Shown here one piece after another: positions 10,575 to 22,431 of a stretch of DNA of 64,000 nucleotides. The translations under genes and the position numbers were made by a program. Position 1 is the stretch's first letter. Each line of letters begins with the position of its first letter. The notes below the pieces were generated by a model that ran no database searches, was not told the origin of the DNA, and saw only the letters and a program-made list of their open reading frames with translations. The stretch is from Whalleya microplaca (taxonomy: Eukaryota > Ascomycota > Sordariomycetes > Xylariales > Xylariaceae), in the NCBI GenBank assembly GCA_022497155.1, contig MU385741.1, positions 434,001-498,000 on the forward strand, given 5' to 3'.

Positions 10575-12837
10575 ATATGTTCTAGAGATTATAAACGCAT
10601 GTCTCTAATGGAGGCTCAAAGAAAATAACACATGCTGTATATATGGTCTACAGGCTAGTCGCCACGATATTGGCCTCGGATATGATGGACGTTAACTCTT
10701 GTGTAGACTGCTATTGGTTGGCTGTTCTACGTTACACCACTAAGATTGTTTCGGCTGGATCAGCATTCGGGTGTCTATTGTAACTTATTCTTGGCTCTGT
10801 GTTGTACTATCGTTGAATTGCAGGCTAGAATCACTGCATATAGCATTGATAACTGTATACTTAACACTTAATCCGTTATATTGTTCGGCTATAACACGCA
10901 TCCGTCATAACCCTTGGAAAAGCCTCTGTAGAATATCGAACTGGCGAACCCATATCAAGTCCCACTATGGACATACAACGCAGTGTCATTAGAACGGGGT
11001 ATTTATCGGTGCATTTAGTTAACGTTTCCCATGATAATAGAGTGGCATATGTATATATATGCATTAAGTGCAAGGTTAGTTACGCCACCAAAACTGGCAC
11101 TCGCTATATAGTCAGGTTACACTACATTTGCCTCAGCCTTCGCAGCTAAAATATAGGTCAGCATTCTTTTCTTAGCTACTGCAATATATATACTCTCTGG
11201 AGAACTTGAATCATTCCATCATCTAACCTGGTGTGATACGTTAGACAAAGGCTGATGCCCTAGCCTAACTCAAGCATATCAGTATCAAAAAGCTAGAGTC
11301 CTTCAAATCTTTGAACGGGCCTAAATATCATGAAAGTTACAACAATTGGCATATTGCTACCTTTACTGGTAGCGAGCTATATACCACCGATCGGCTGTCA
11401 TGCTAAATTAGTAAAAGTTGTTAACAAGAAAATAGACACAGAGATATTTAATAGCTACGCTCAAGTAGATGTACACCACATGAAAAATCCGATTTAATAA
11501 AGTGTCTAAGATTACTCTAAATCAAGTGTTGGCTTAGTTAAAGCAATGAATGACTTGCTGCTTTCATTTGTATGAAGGTAGAATATTCAGAAAACCCACC
11601 CAGCTTGTCGCTCGTTTTATTATACCGGCGTGATCTCACGTTGCGGAGCAATAGAGTCTTTCCTGTTTGGACGTATTTGTCGTCAGGAAAAAGCCCGATC
11701 GGTCCTTTCTCGACTTCCTAACTACTATAGATGCAAGGTTATCTTTTTTCCTCTTTTTTACAAAAAAGACAAAATGACAGCCAGGTGGATATACGTGGAG
11801 ATTTGTGACGATGCGCATTTGAAATGACTCCCTCGCAGCGATTCGCAAAACTTATCATAATACCCTTCTTCCTCCGCCTCTCACTTGCTCTGAGTATTTA
11901 AATCGAAAAATTGCTAAGGCTGGGCATAGATAAGAATCGGATTTTGGGGATCTATGTAAGAGGTTCATGTACATATAGGCAAACAGTGGTCGAAACAGCC
12001 ACCTCACTTTGACGCTCGGGTAGTTCAAATCCACGGAAGCTTGGAAATTATTCCTGTACTGAATCACTTTATCTATGAGTACAGTTGCCCTACTCTTGTC
12101 TAAAGTCTTATACTAGGCAGAAGTTGACAGTACTGTCAGTCTGTTCTACATACTACATTGAAATGTCATTAAGGAGTCGCACGATACATTTGGAGGCATT
12201 TGCGCGCGTGGGGAATACATAGATGCGCTGCGGAACATGAGTGCCAATGAGATTTAGCTGAATCCGGTGATAATCTTGTCTGTCTGGACAAATCTGTTAT
12301 CATTGGCTCCGTAAATGTTCACCTGTCACAAAACCGTGTCACCAAATATGCCCACGACATCAAGTCCCTCAACATACTTAAATACCAAACCATCACAGCT
12401 CATTAAGCTATTTGAAACCTCATGCTTGCGGTGAGTCATTAAGAGAAAATGGCAATGAAGACAAATAAGAAATCGAGGGAGACATTGTATCGACGTCCTA
12501 TCAAGGTTATCCTGGGAGCCATGTCAACATGTAACTTAATAAACAGTACATGTATGACAACAATGCCTGATACACTAATACCACGTCATAAATCTTATAG
12601 GAGCACAACTAGTGACACAATGAGTAACCTAGATGAGTCTGACTTATGGATATGCTGAAATGTCGTTAGGCCTCCGAATGCCGCCACCTTACCTCTCAAA
12701 TATCTTACCCCCCTACTCGTTGCCAGGCTTCAATTCTTCTCCACTACGAATAACACCGAAACTCTAAAACAATACACAGCATTAACCAATAACAATAACA
12801 AATCCGAGTCTGACTTATCTTCACAAAACTTACGAAA
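10575..12837. other. AT-rich intergenic stretch, nothing recognised
   Basis: About 2.26 kb of AT-rich, stop-dense sequence on all frames. The few short ORFs (for example 11630-11848 on both strands) lack protein character. It may contain decayed repeat copies, but no terminal repeats or transposase motifs can be seen. Confidence 0.55.
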
Positions 12838-13223
12838 ATGGGTTGTTTATGTAAGTAGCATCTGGAATTACTCATTACCCTCTTTACCTTGGCCCACTAG
12901 CAAGAATTCCCTTTTAGTCTATATCCGAGACTTAAGGGCTATTGAACACGGTCAAGAATTCTGGAATATGACCCAACCTATCTAAAAGAGAACATACTGA
13001 CTATGATAATGCAGTGAGCAAACCTATAGACCTAGAGATTGATAGCAACCCTATCCGACCTAGACACCGTAGCCCTTATAGAGCAGCTCTATCTACGCGA
13101 ATCGCCAGGGAGGCTCCTACCGGTCATCACCATGGGACTCGTGATCATAGTGGCTTTTCGACCGGCGCCATGATGGGAGGTACGGGGGCTGGTACGGGGA
13201 CTAGCTCTGTTGGACTGCGATGA
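12838..13223 (+). CDS. Small protein with N-terminal MGC lipidation start
   Basis: Two exons, 12838..12850 and 13015..13223, join in phase to a 73-residue protein beginning MGCLLSKPIDLEID. The 164-nt intron has a GTAAGT donor, a consensus CTGAC branch site (ATACTGACTATG) and a GCAG acceptor. M-G-C is the classic dual-acylation start: Gly2 fits N-myristoylation and Cys3 palmitoylation, anchoring a protein to the inner plasma membrane. The remainder is hydrophilic, Arg/His/Ser-rich, with a HHHG run and a Gly/Thr-rich end (MMGGTGAGTGTSS). I do not recognise a family. An AACAATAACAA-rich leader before the ATG resembles fungal 5' UTRs. The model depends on the 13-nt first exon; without it the second exon has its own in-frame Met only as MSKPID. 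Confidence 0.6.
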
Positions 13224-13712
13224 GTTAGGATTTTAAGGACAGAGTGACAGGGGGCCTACACAGAAATTCCTCATGATTCTTATCATTTTCTGAGCCACCT
13301 AGAAGTCAGGATGCACTACCCTGATACTGGCACACTACACAGATACATCATAATACCGATGGGAGGACAATACTGGATAGCTTATATGGTTATTCATTAA
13401 GGAATTAATTGCGTTTAGTTAACCGCAATCACGTCAAAAAGGCTGTTGCGAAGGTGTTAAAAGTGCCAAGTTTGTCATGGTGATTGTTCTAAGAATTGAA
13501 GGCGCACCGATGTAATGAATATGCGTAAAGGTATATGATTCCAGAGTGCCACTCGCCAACATCAACTGCAGTGGTATTCAGACCCAGCCATACATCGTTA
13601 TCATGATTTGTAATATATTAAGGGAGAGCTGACTATACGGCTTTGTTGAAGAGTACGCGTACCTACTTACCCCTGCAAGCGGCTCCAGTGCAGACTGCTC
13701 GCTTCGTACCTC
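13224..13712. other. Intergenic between convergent small genes
   Basis: About 490 bp of AT-rich sequence between the stops of the MGC protein and the secreted Cys-rich protein. No ORF or repeat stands out; it holds both 3' ends. Confidence 0.55.
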
Positions 13713-14541
13713 TCAAAAGTTCGTATAACTCTGACCGCAAGGTCCAGCAATGTTGCCAGTCGACCTGAAAGCAGGCGCGACGTCAGGGCCGTAGGTAAGA
13801 CCCTCGAATGTGCCTACCGGACAAGTGGAGGAGACATGCTCGCCTGTGCCGGCCGTGAGGTTGGTAGCCTGGCTAATAACACAACCCTCATAGAAGTACC
13901 AGTATGCTTGCACACAGTTTTCTAGCCCGAAATAGCACAAGTTGCAGCAGGACTCGGCTGATGCCCCCTCTGGCGTGTTTATGTAGTGTAGTGAGTTCTG
14001 CTGCTCAAGGGAGATGGCGGCATGTGCGTCACCATACTATAGGATAAGAAACACGGTTACAATTAGTGGACTGGGAATTATCATAATATAAGGAACAGAA
14101 AAGATGTATTTCAGGATGGCCTTTCTGGAGGACTTAGGAATTACGAGAAGTAACTTACTGCCGGGCCCTGATTGTCCACCATATTCGCGCACGGATATAC
14201 GGTTTCGGTGATGACCGCCGGTTCAGTCACGGTCACAGAGACAATTAAGGTAGTTGTTTCCGTTGTGACAGTGGTTGTGGGCACCGGGCAGCTGTCAGTG
14301 AAGGTGGTGACAACGGCAGCCGTCGGGGATGGCCCTATCGGCAGAGTTGTGAAAGTATCAGGAGAACGTCCCTGGAGAGCTGCCGTCGAGGACGGCGAAC
14401 CAGATAGGAATTCATAAACAGTTCTAGATTGTCATTATCCCATCAGAACTGTGCGCTATCTAACACTTATTCAAACACCTACGATGGAATGCCAGTTGCC
14501 TCGGTTGTTGTCACAGTGGCCGAACTAAGTAGAAGCAGCAT
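13713..14541 (-). CDS. Small secreted protein, Thr-rich linker plus Cys-rich Apple/PAN-like domain
   Basis: Three exons close in phase: 14483..14541, 14159..14423 and 13713..14036, giving about 215 residues. The N-terminus (MLLLLSSATV) is hydrophobic, and in-frame codons just upstream (IGIIL) extend that stretch, so the true start may lie on a further 5' exon. The middle is low-complexity Ser/Thr/Val (TTTVTTETTTLIVSVTVTEP), typical of O-glycosylated cell-wall linkers. The last 108 residues carry a compact cysteine pattern, SCCNLCYFGLENC then FYEGC and STCPVG, that resembles the Apple/PAN-type modules of fungal secreted proteins. This is an inference from spacing, not a confirmed domain. Introns are 59 and 122 nt. 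A surface or adhesive role is plausible; no enzyme motif is present. Confidence 0.65.
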
Positions 14542-17177
14542 GAGTATAATTCCTATCTGAATGAACGCTGTATCTTCACTTACACTTCTTCCAGAGCGGT
14601 TTGAGTGACATTGGGAGGACAAGCAACTCGTTTGTTGGGCCTTGCAAGAACCACAGGTATCAGAACCAGGGAGGGCACAAGCTTCTTCATGAGCATGATG
14701 ACAATGATAGTATGTCTCTTTTTGAGTAGAGGCTTGTCGAAAGTCGCTTCCGAGTGAGATTATATGTCGAGTACTGCAGTATAGCGAGACTGTTTTTATG
14801 TAGACTGGAAAGAATTCTCGAATGCGATGGAAATGAAAGCATCTTATAGACTTCTGGGTGAGACTCGACATAGGACATGTTTCGCTGCTAAGGCCTAGAT
14901 ATCTTATGATAGTACTCACTTGAATCAACGTCATAGCCGCCCTATGTAGCGAGCCAATGATAGAAAATGAGGCGTCGCTCACCGATACCACTAATTGAAA
15001 AGCCTCTTTAACTATACAACTAAAGGTTTTCGATGCGAGTAAGCTCGTGTCCGTGATGTGGCATGCACAAGTGTACTTGTCCAGTCCATTATAGCGTGAT
15101 ATCAGTGAGATGCTCTACTAGATTTGTTGGTCAAATGACGCTTCTGCGTGACTTTGTAATCGTATGTGGCTGGTTATATAGTATGGTGCTTACACCTATC
15201 TAGATCGTAAGCAAGGTGTTAAGATGCGATGAAGAAAACAGAACAAGCTTTTCAACAGTTATTAACTAGTACATAGGCTAATTCCACGACGAAGAACATG
15301 GGCTGGGGCTTATTATGGTTGCATCGTAGCGCTTTATGACTGCAGCGTTATTGAAAGGTTTGCACTCGCAAATTTAGAGAGGATTACAGATGCCTCAAGA
15401 GCTTTCCGATCTACATATAGTTGTCTACGGATGCGCCTCCGTATATGTTCGTGATCCAGTATCTCTGGAATGATAGTGACGATGGTTATATAATGTGTAG
15501 ATGTGTAAACCTTTCGGAAGAGCTATTAGTTTGTGACTTTCTAGATTGGCTCACGAGATAAGATACGATTGATATCATTTAGATCGTCTCTAGAGATTCG
15601 ATGATGTGCACATGCCGTTCCGCGCGGCAATGATAGCCACGGTTATCGGCATCGTAGCTGGAAAAAACTGGGGTTTTCCAATTAGTCATGAAGATTGCCT
15701 AGCAGGGGTTTCTTCTAGCTCTATGTTTTAACTCTGTGTTTCGCGATGCTGATCTTTGTAGCTGGGATGTTTCTGCTTTCGACATCTTCAGATTACGGGG
15801 AATTCGAATTCCCCGACACCAAACACCAAAGTAAAAGGTTAAGCGCGGACCTGTCAGGTCGCCTACCCCATTCATGTAAGTCACACACTAACCCTATAGG
15901 ACATGAAATACTACGCAGTAAGCCGAAACCCCATTAGCGCTGTTCACTCTATTAGTAGCCGCAGATATAAGTAGCGCCTAAAAGAGTGACCCTTTTAGCT
16001 TAGCTCTCTGTTACTATTCCAATCATAAGATAGCTCCTCCTAGAGGAGTAAAGGCTTCATAGCTTTTATCTCTGCGCGCAACCTGAAGCATCATGCATTC
16101 AGTGTCCCGCCTCTTCTGGTATAGGGGCATCATCGAACGATTAGAACAACGTGTCGAACGGTCAGCGTCCACAGAAGACTCAACGGCACTATCTGCCGAG
16201 AATGATCTGCGCTTGTCTGTTTCTAAGGTGAATACGGAGGTGTCTTTCCAAAGTAATGGCCATAATATATGTAGTAACGTCTGCTGGCTGTTAGCCACTT
16301 GCCAAGCCCCTTCTCACAGCTGTCCGCTCGAAACGAAAGCGTGTGCGAATGAAGGTCTACACGGTCTTGCGCCTCCTAAAGCTATAGCGATCGGCTGTTA
16401 CATTGCAGGAAAACACACGTTATATAGTTAACGATTCAGTGAATTATAGCTACAATCGATACAGATTACCCTGTTCGAAACATACTGTGACTAGGATCCG
16501 CACAAACAGCTGTAACGAGGGGACCTTCAAGTGGCTGCGAACTAGCAGGGGGTATAGTAGACGCCTCCCTTCGCTTTGAAATCGAGAGCTGAGAGGCTTT
16601 GCGGCGACAATACATACATAGGCTATGGAAAGAGACAGGCCCATAAAGCTTGGGCGTCTAGGTTGATCTACAATCTCTCTTTCTGAAAAAGGCGGCCCTG
16701 TTTCTCCAATCTACCGACGTTAGCCCAAATGGTGGATCATTGGGGCTGTAAAACATCTAGTCCTTTACTTTTATGCGACGCCCCTGTAACAACATCATGT
16801 CTCTCTGACGGCTTCGCATTGGGCACGGTCATCACTATCTTGTGTTAGAATCCCTTCAAATTGTTATGATCGACCTCTTCCCTACGAAAATTGCATGGAT
16901 GAAATCCACTGAAGATTGGCGCGCAATTGACCCATCTTATCCCATTACGAGTTCGTCGCAAAACGATTACTATAAGTATAGCGTCTGCTGTCAATCATCA
17001 TGGCCTCTCTTCTTCCTTTTGCCGTCGCTCGATACCAGACCAGATACTGCCGGCAGTATTTTCATTCACTTAATTTCTTCTATTTTATTTTCTCTTCGTT
17101 TCTCTTAGTGTATTGAATATTCTTGTTTCATTTTTGTCCTTTTCAACGTTCCTTGTTTTTTTGTCCGTCGGTTCACC
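14542..17177. other. Gene-poor AT-rich stretch
   Basis: About 2.6 kb upstream of two divergent genes. A 39-codon open stretch at about 15613-15732 (MPFRAAMIATVIGIVAG at its start) and a 112-codon ORF at 16093-16431 are the only notable open frames. Neither shows splice partners or a recognisable family. The last 200 bp, T-rich with TTTTATTTTCTCTTCG, are probably the MFS gene promoter and leader. Confidence 0.5.
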
Positions 17178-19341
17178 ATGGGTATCGGTGTATTGGAGGA
17201 TCGTCACCTGGACAGGCCGCCAGGAACCTCGAAACTCGGCGAGCAACAACAAGTCACACCAGATGCGGGTGAGTAACCAATGCAGCACCTCTATATCTAC
17301 TATAATCGTTGCTAAATATGTTGGATATTCAGCGAGTACAAGTGATTTAAAGAAAGATGGCGATATCATTCTCGTTCCGCAACCCAGCGATTCGCCAAAC
17401 GACCCACTCAATGTAGGAGACCGTTTGCAACCAAAGTAGCCGGCACAGAACTAAAACGACGCAGTGGTCTTTAACGTGGAAGAACACGATCATGTTTATT
17501 CTTGCGTTCAGCTCTGGTGTCACAACCTCGTAAGTCAGCTCGATGCAACTTGCCTGCAAATAGCTACACCGGCAGTCTAACTTTCTGGACAGACTTGGTC
17601 CTATGATCTCCCCTGGTCTGGTAATACTGAGCGAGCAGTACGAAGTCGACCTTGATACAGTCAATGCTTTCATGGTTGGAACTATAGTACTGTTCACTGG
17701 CTCAGTCACCTTCTTTACGGCTTCTGGAGCAAATGTCTGGGGAAAGAGACCCTTTTTCGTTATAGTATGTAGTCCTGAAAACTATTTATCCCCTTTCTTG
17801 GTCGATTTTAGGGACGAGATCCGCTCGATTAAACCATCAAGTGTGCTCTTGATTGAAGATAAAATTGCTAATTTCTGGTTATAGTCAACACTCCTATTGC
17901 TAATTTCCAATGTCTGGGGAACTTTTGCCGACGTATGTGGACTCAGGAGGTTTTGTTGAAGATGACACTAACGAGCACAGTCTTTTCCTTCGCTTGCCGC
18001 AATGCGTATCTTCCAGGGTATCGCATCGGCCCCATTGGAAACATTGGTCACATCGACAGTATCTGATCTCTTTTTTGTCCACCAGAGAGGCTTGCGCCTT
18101 TCCATGTGGGGTTGTATGCTTGGTGCTGGCGTTTTGATTGGGTTAGTCTATTCCTCCTGCTATGTGTGTACTTTCTAACCAAATCATAGTCAAATTGTAA
18201 GAAATTTATACGGTCATCATGGCCTCTGCATTCCGCTCTATAGATTGCTGAACGGCTTTCTGGCATTTTTTAAGCTTTAAGCTCCCCCTGGAACATGATC
18301 TTAGAACTGGAAGATTTTACAATGAATGACTAATCTAGACTGTTGCAGGTTGCCGGCTTTATCATTGAGGCCCTCGGTATTCCTGCTACTTTTGGTATCA
18401 GCGCGCTCATTTACTGCCTTCTCCTCCCTGGGATGTATTTCATCGTTGTTGAGACAACTTATGATCGGGACGCAAGCAGCAATGTCAAGTCGGACTCGGC
18501 GTCAGATATCATGGATATCAAGAAAGGGGAGGCTGCCGAGCCTAAAGAGAAATACCGTCACCAACTCCGACTCTTCCGCGGTCGTTTATCTCCTGAATCC
18601 TTCTGGAAGGGCGTTGTGAAGCCGTTTCCGCTCATATGCTTCCCTGCCGTCATCTTCTCCACCTTGGTCTACGCAACCTTTTTCACTTGGCTCCTGATTA
18701 TCGGCGTCCTGTCTGTCAACATCTTCTCGGCGCCTCCATACAACCTCACGCCATCCCAGATCGGTCTGACAAACATCCCTTTGGCTATCGGTGCGCTAAT
18801 CTTCTCACCCTTGTCCGGATGGATGGCCGATGCTATCCCTGTCTGGATGGCAAAGCGAAACAACGGCATCTTCGAACCCGAATTCCGTCTTGTTCTTATG
18901 CTCATTGCGGTGCCTACTTCCACAGCGGGTTTCATCGGATTCGGAATTGCTTCCTCAGAGGGCCTTTCTTTGACATGGTGCCTTGTATGGATCACGATGC
19001 ACTCGATAGCTGTCCCTTTCGCGTCGCAGGCATCCATCAGCTATGTGATCGATTGCCATACCAAGGACGCTAACCAGGCATTTGTGACGGTCAACTTCAT
19101 TAAGGCAGTTATGAGTTTCATTGCCTCTTCGATTGGAAACGGGCTCTTAACGAAATATGGACCTCGAGACTTGTTCGTGGGAATTGCAATTCTGAACCTG
19201 GCTATTAGTGCTCTTACTATTCCCAGTTATATCTACGGCAAGAGAATGAGAAGCTGGGTAAGACTTGAGCCCCTTATGCACTTGATAGAAATGCTAATAC
19301 GATCACAGGTTGCACGAAGTGACTGGGCCCAGAAGATCTAA
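17178..19341 (+). CDS. MFS transporter, DHA1-type drug/H+ antiporter family
   Basis: Nine exons close in phase: 17178..17268, 17333..17412, 17465..17529, 17593..17764, 17885..17932, 17981..18141, 18190..18196, 18349..19257, 19309..19341, giving 521 residues. The start sits in a CACCATGG context. The soluble N-terminus contains PSDSPNDPLNWS, the signature that opens DHA1-type fungal transporters. Further hallmarks are the first TM (TIMFILAFSSGVT), GKRPFFVI, FQGIASAPLETLVTSTVSDLFF, and GVLIGQIVAGFIIEALG, the motif-C-like helix. The central loop (about 30 charged residues after VETTYDRD) splits two six-helix halves. It sits in the plasma membrane and would export or import a small molecule; the substrate is unknown. 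A 7-nt exon (18190..18196, coding the QI of GQIVAG) is needed to keep frame. First of four same-strand metabolic genes. Confidence 0.9.
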
Positions 19342-22300
19342 AGGACAAGGTGAACCCGATTTTTCCGACACAGGAGGTATTCATACATCAGCTAGACGCT
19401 ATCCTATGACTACATCTGCCAAATATCTAAGCTAGAAAACATAGAGTGTATTATAATAAAGTAGGAATTAATGGGGTAATCTACTGAGACAGATTTGGTC
19501 TGAAGTCTTCTCAGCACCGACAGGTGATGGACAACTATGAGCAACGTTTTAGGCCATTAGTGGCATGAATGGCACAATTACATAGAGTACGAATAGAACG
19601 ATATAAGTTTTCACAGCGAATGACGTTCGTCGTAGCCAAGAACCCCCCAAGTCATTCAGGACTAGATAGGCTTTCTATATATCATAACCATATATATATA
19701 TTACCAGAAGCTAACACTGGAGCTCGCACGTTAAAGTTAGATCGTAACAAAAAGAAACACATTACATTATACTTGAACAAGTTGGTACGCAAATCGGGTT
19801 TTCTAAGTAAATGTTTAGGGTATCAACTAGCCCATCATAGCTATTCACTATGAGGCTTAGGCATCGTATCCCGAATGAGGACGAATTTGATTGGACATCT
19901 TCGGACTCTCTTTCGAGGAAACCACATTATTGTTGTGAAAACTATATTTGTGCAAACGATGAGAACAGTTTCATCCTATCCTCTATCGACCGAAACTCGA
20001 TTCTATCATCATGATGCAGTAGATATTTATTCCGACTCTTCACTACCTAGGCTATTAGAAAGACTACAGCCGCCTTGCGTTATTGTGAGAACTAGAAGAG
20101 ACCATTTTCCCGCTTGAGGCGACGACCAATGATGAGGTTCAATCAACCATCCAAATCAAGCATGATATTTGGATGGAGATGCAGTTGATACTGTGCTTTC
20201 TTAGAGATGGTTACGACAATAGCTTCTGGAAATTCGAAAATGTTGGGAAAAGGGGACGGGGAGATGGATATCCTAGCGACTTGACTACTAACGTACCTTT
20301 TGGTGATGCTTAGTGATCTACTAGGTACTTTTCTCATAGAAGCATTCACATCATGATTCCTAGGTCTCATGACAACAAAATCCAGATAATCCCATATAAA
20401 AATTTCCAAAGATATTGCTTCGAAGCTTTTGAGTGCCCCGAATGCCTGAGTCGCATCGCAGCCATGTAAAAGGTCTTATAGTATTTCATCAACAACATGG
20501 GTTTACTCGAGGTTCTAGCTTCTAATGCTATGCCGCACGCAAACAAAACTCAATGTTTTATATTTGAACTAATTCCAATGCACGTTTTAGCTTTCATTTG
20601 GGGGCCTTTTTCTACTATTACTGGAAGGCATTGCAACATGCATATTCCTTTACGGCTTTTGTTTGTGACACTTTGGTCAGTGTTACACTGCTTAATCATA
20701 CCAATACTGACTCTCATAGGTGATTATGTTATGATGGTATTGTTTTGTATTTGTCAGGACGGGATTACGCAATCATGTAAGTCAGGGGCTGCAATCGTTT
20801 CAAAAGCTTTATCATCAAGAGCCAAATGTTGCGGGGCTTCTGATGCTATCGTGAAACGCGCCCGAATCTGGAAGTGTACCGGTATAGGGCGAGGCACTAG
20901 TATCATTCAAGAAGAATCTAGAAAATAGCGTGCATGAAATGTTAACATTTCATAAGGCTGAGCTTTTGCCCTTATAGTGGCCCCTGGGACATTTTTTCTC
21001 ATGGAGAGTATGGAAGACATACTTTCTCATGTCGTTCTTTGAGGGGATAATGAAGAACGAGACTAGCCGTTGGTTCATCTTACAAGACTTCCAAGATTAG
21101 AGGCGTAGTTATTCGAAGGTACATATGTATCAATTATGACTGTGTGATTTTTGATAGTGCGCGTGTCTCGTTGTGCTCTTAAGTGTTTTCATACAAGACT
21201 TAACAACCTATGCCCCCAATACACATGCCACAGCCAAGTTACATAATACACTGCTTCAGCTGGTATGGCTTGAGATAAATCCAAGGCGTTGGGTTTAGGT
21301 GCAGTCTTTTCTCATACACCTCTTACCCTCGACCTAACAATTTAATAAGCGAAAGGTTAACCATGAACTAGCTTGTGGCTATCGACAGTACATTCTCAAA
21401 GAAAGATCTTTCTAGGCAAGACCTGTAGTCCTTACCGCCTTGTGTACGTAGATATCGAATTATCTTATTGGAAGTAGGCATTGATGGAAAGTTTCTGGCT
21501 ACAGCTGTTTCATAATTAGGCGAAACGCCACATGTTACTAAAGCATTACGAATGCTGCCGAGATCTGTTGTAATGTGAGATTGAATGATAGAGTCTAAAG
21601 TTTTTATATAATAAGGTTTATTGAGACATCCTAGGCTTGTACTAAAATCGCCACCGTCCGCTTTTAATTTCTAATAAGGATTCTATTATATTGCTACCGG
21701 TAGTCACATAACGATGCAAAGCTGTTTATTTTGTATTCTATTTATTATTATTTTTTTAATCCACACTCAGTCTGATTGTATCCAATGTGGATGAGACTAC
21801 TTCACCAAAGCAAAGCCATAACGTGACGGTGATTCGTCTCGGATCAATCTACTCATTCACGGTCGTGAGAGTACTTTACCGTTGCGACGCTGTCTGCAGT
21901 AGATATTAGTATCCTGGATCCACCATTCATCCTCAAACTTAACAATTAATATGATAGAGGGTAACCTTAAACATGCCAAGTAGGTGAATGAGCTCGAAAG
22001 CTAACATACCCAATCCGAAGCGACTGAAAAATCTCACCTTCTCGTAGGGTGTATTGAACACGTGACGATAGTTTTCTATTATTATATAGATTTACCAGGT
22101 AATCTACTGATAAACACGTAACGTGCTTTAGGCGTAAGCAGGCGGAATAAAAGCCAACGCTAGTAGCGAATGAGGGCTGCCAACACTTCTGTGCCGCCCC
22201 CTATTGATAGGTATGACCCACTCATGGTTAACCATAACTTAACAACCAACAAAACTACCAACAAACAGTTTCGATTGGTTACTTTTCAATAAGTATACTT

Positions 22301-22431
22301 AAAATAGAGAGATGACAGAATTCTTGGGTATTCAGAGGGAGGAACAACTGCAGAGATAGAGTATCCCGTAATTTCTTCTTTTAACCTACACGTACAAGAA
22401 CTCCTCTTGAACGAACATCAGCAACTCGAGA
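19342..22431. other. AT-rich gene-poor stretch
   Basis: About 3.1 kb between the MFS and P450 genes. Open frames at 19569-19853, 19875-20117 and 20497-20928 have no recognisable motif; the last (143 codons, with a hydrophobic stretch LLFVTLWSVLHCLIIPILTLIG) cannot be excluded as a small membrane protein but has AT-rich, atypical codon use. TA-rich tracts occur near 19676-19705. The unusual spacing separates the transporter from the other three metabolic genes. Confidence 0.5.

Noticed and set aside
16093..16431. 112-codon ORF, partly charged (RGIIERLEQRVERS)
   Set aside because: No motif, no conserved partner exons, and lies in a stop-dense region; possibly repeat debris.
20497..20928. 143-codon ORF with hydrophobic segments
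   Set aside because: AT-rich codon use, no splice signals, no recognisable family; cannot be told from chance in AT-rich DNA.
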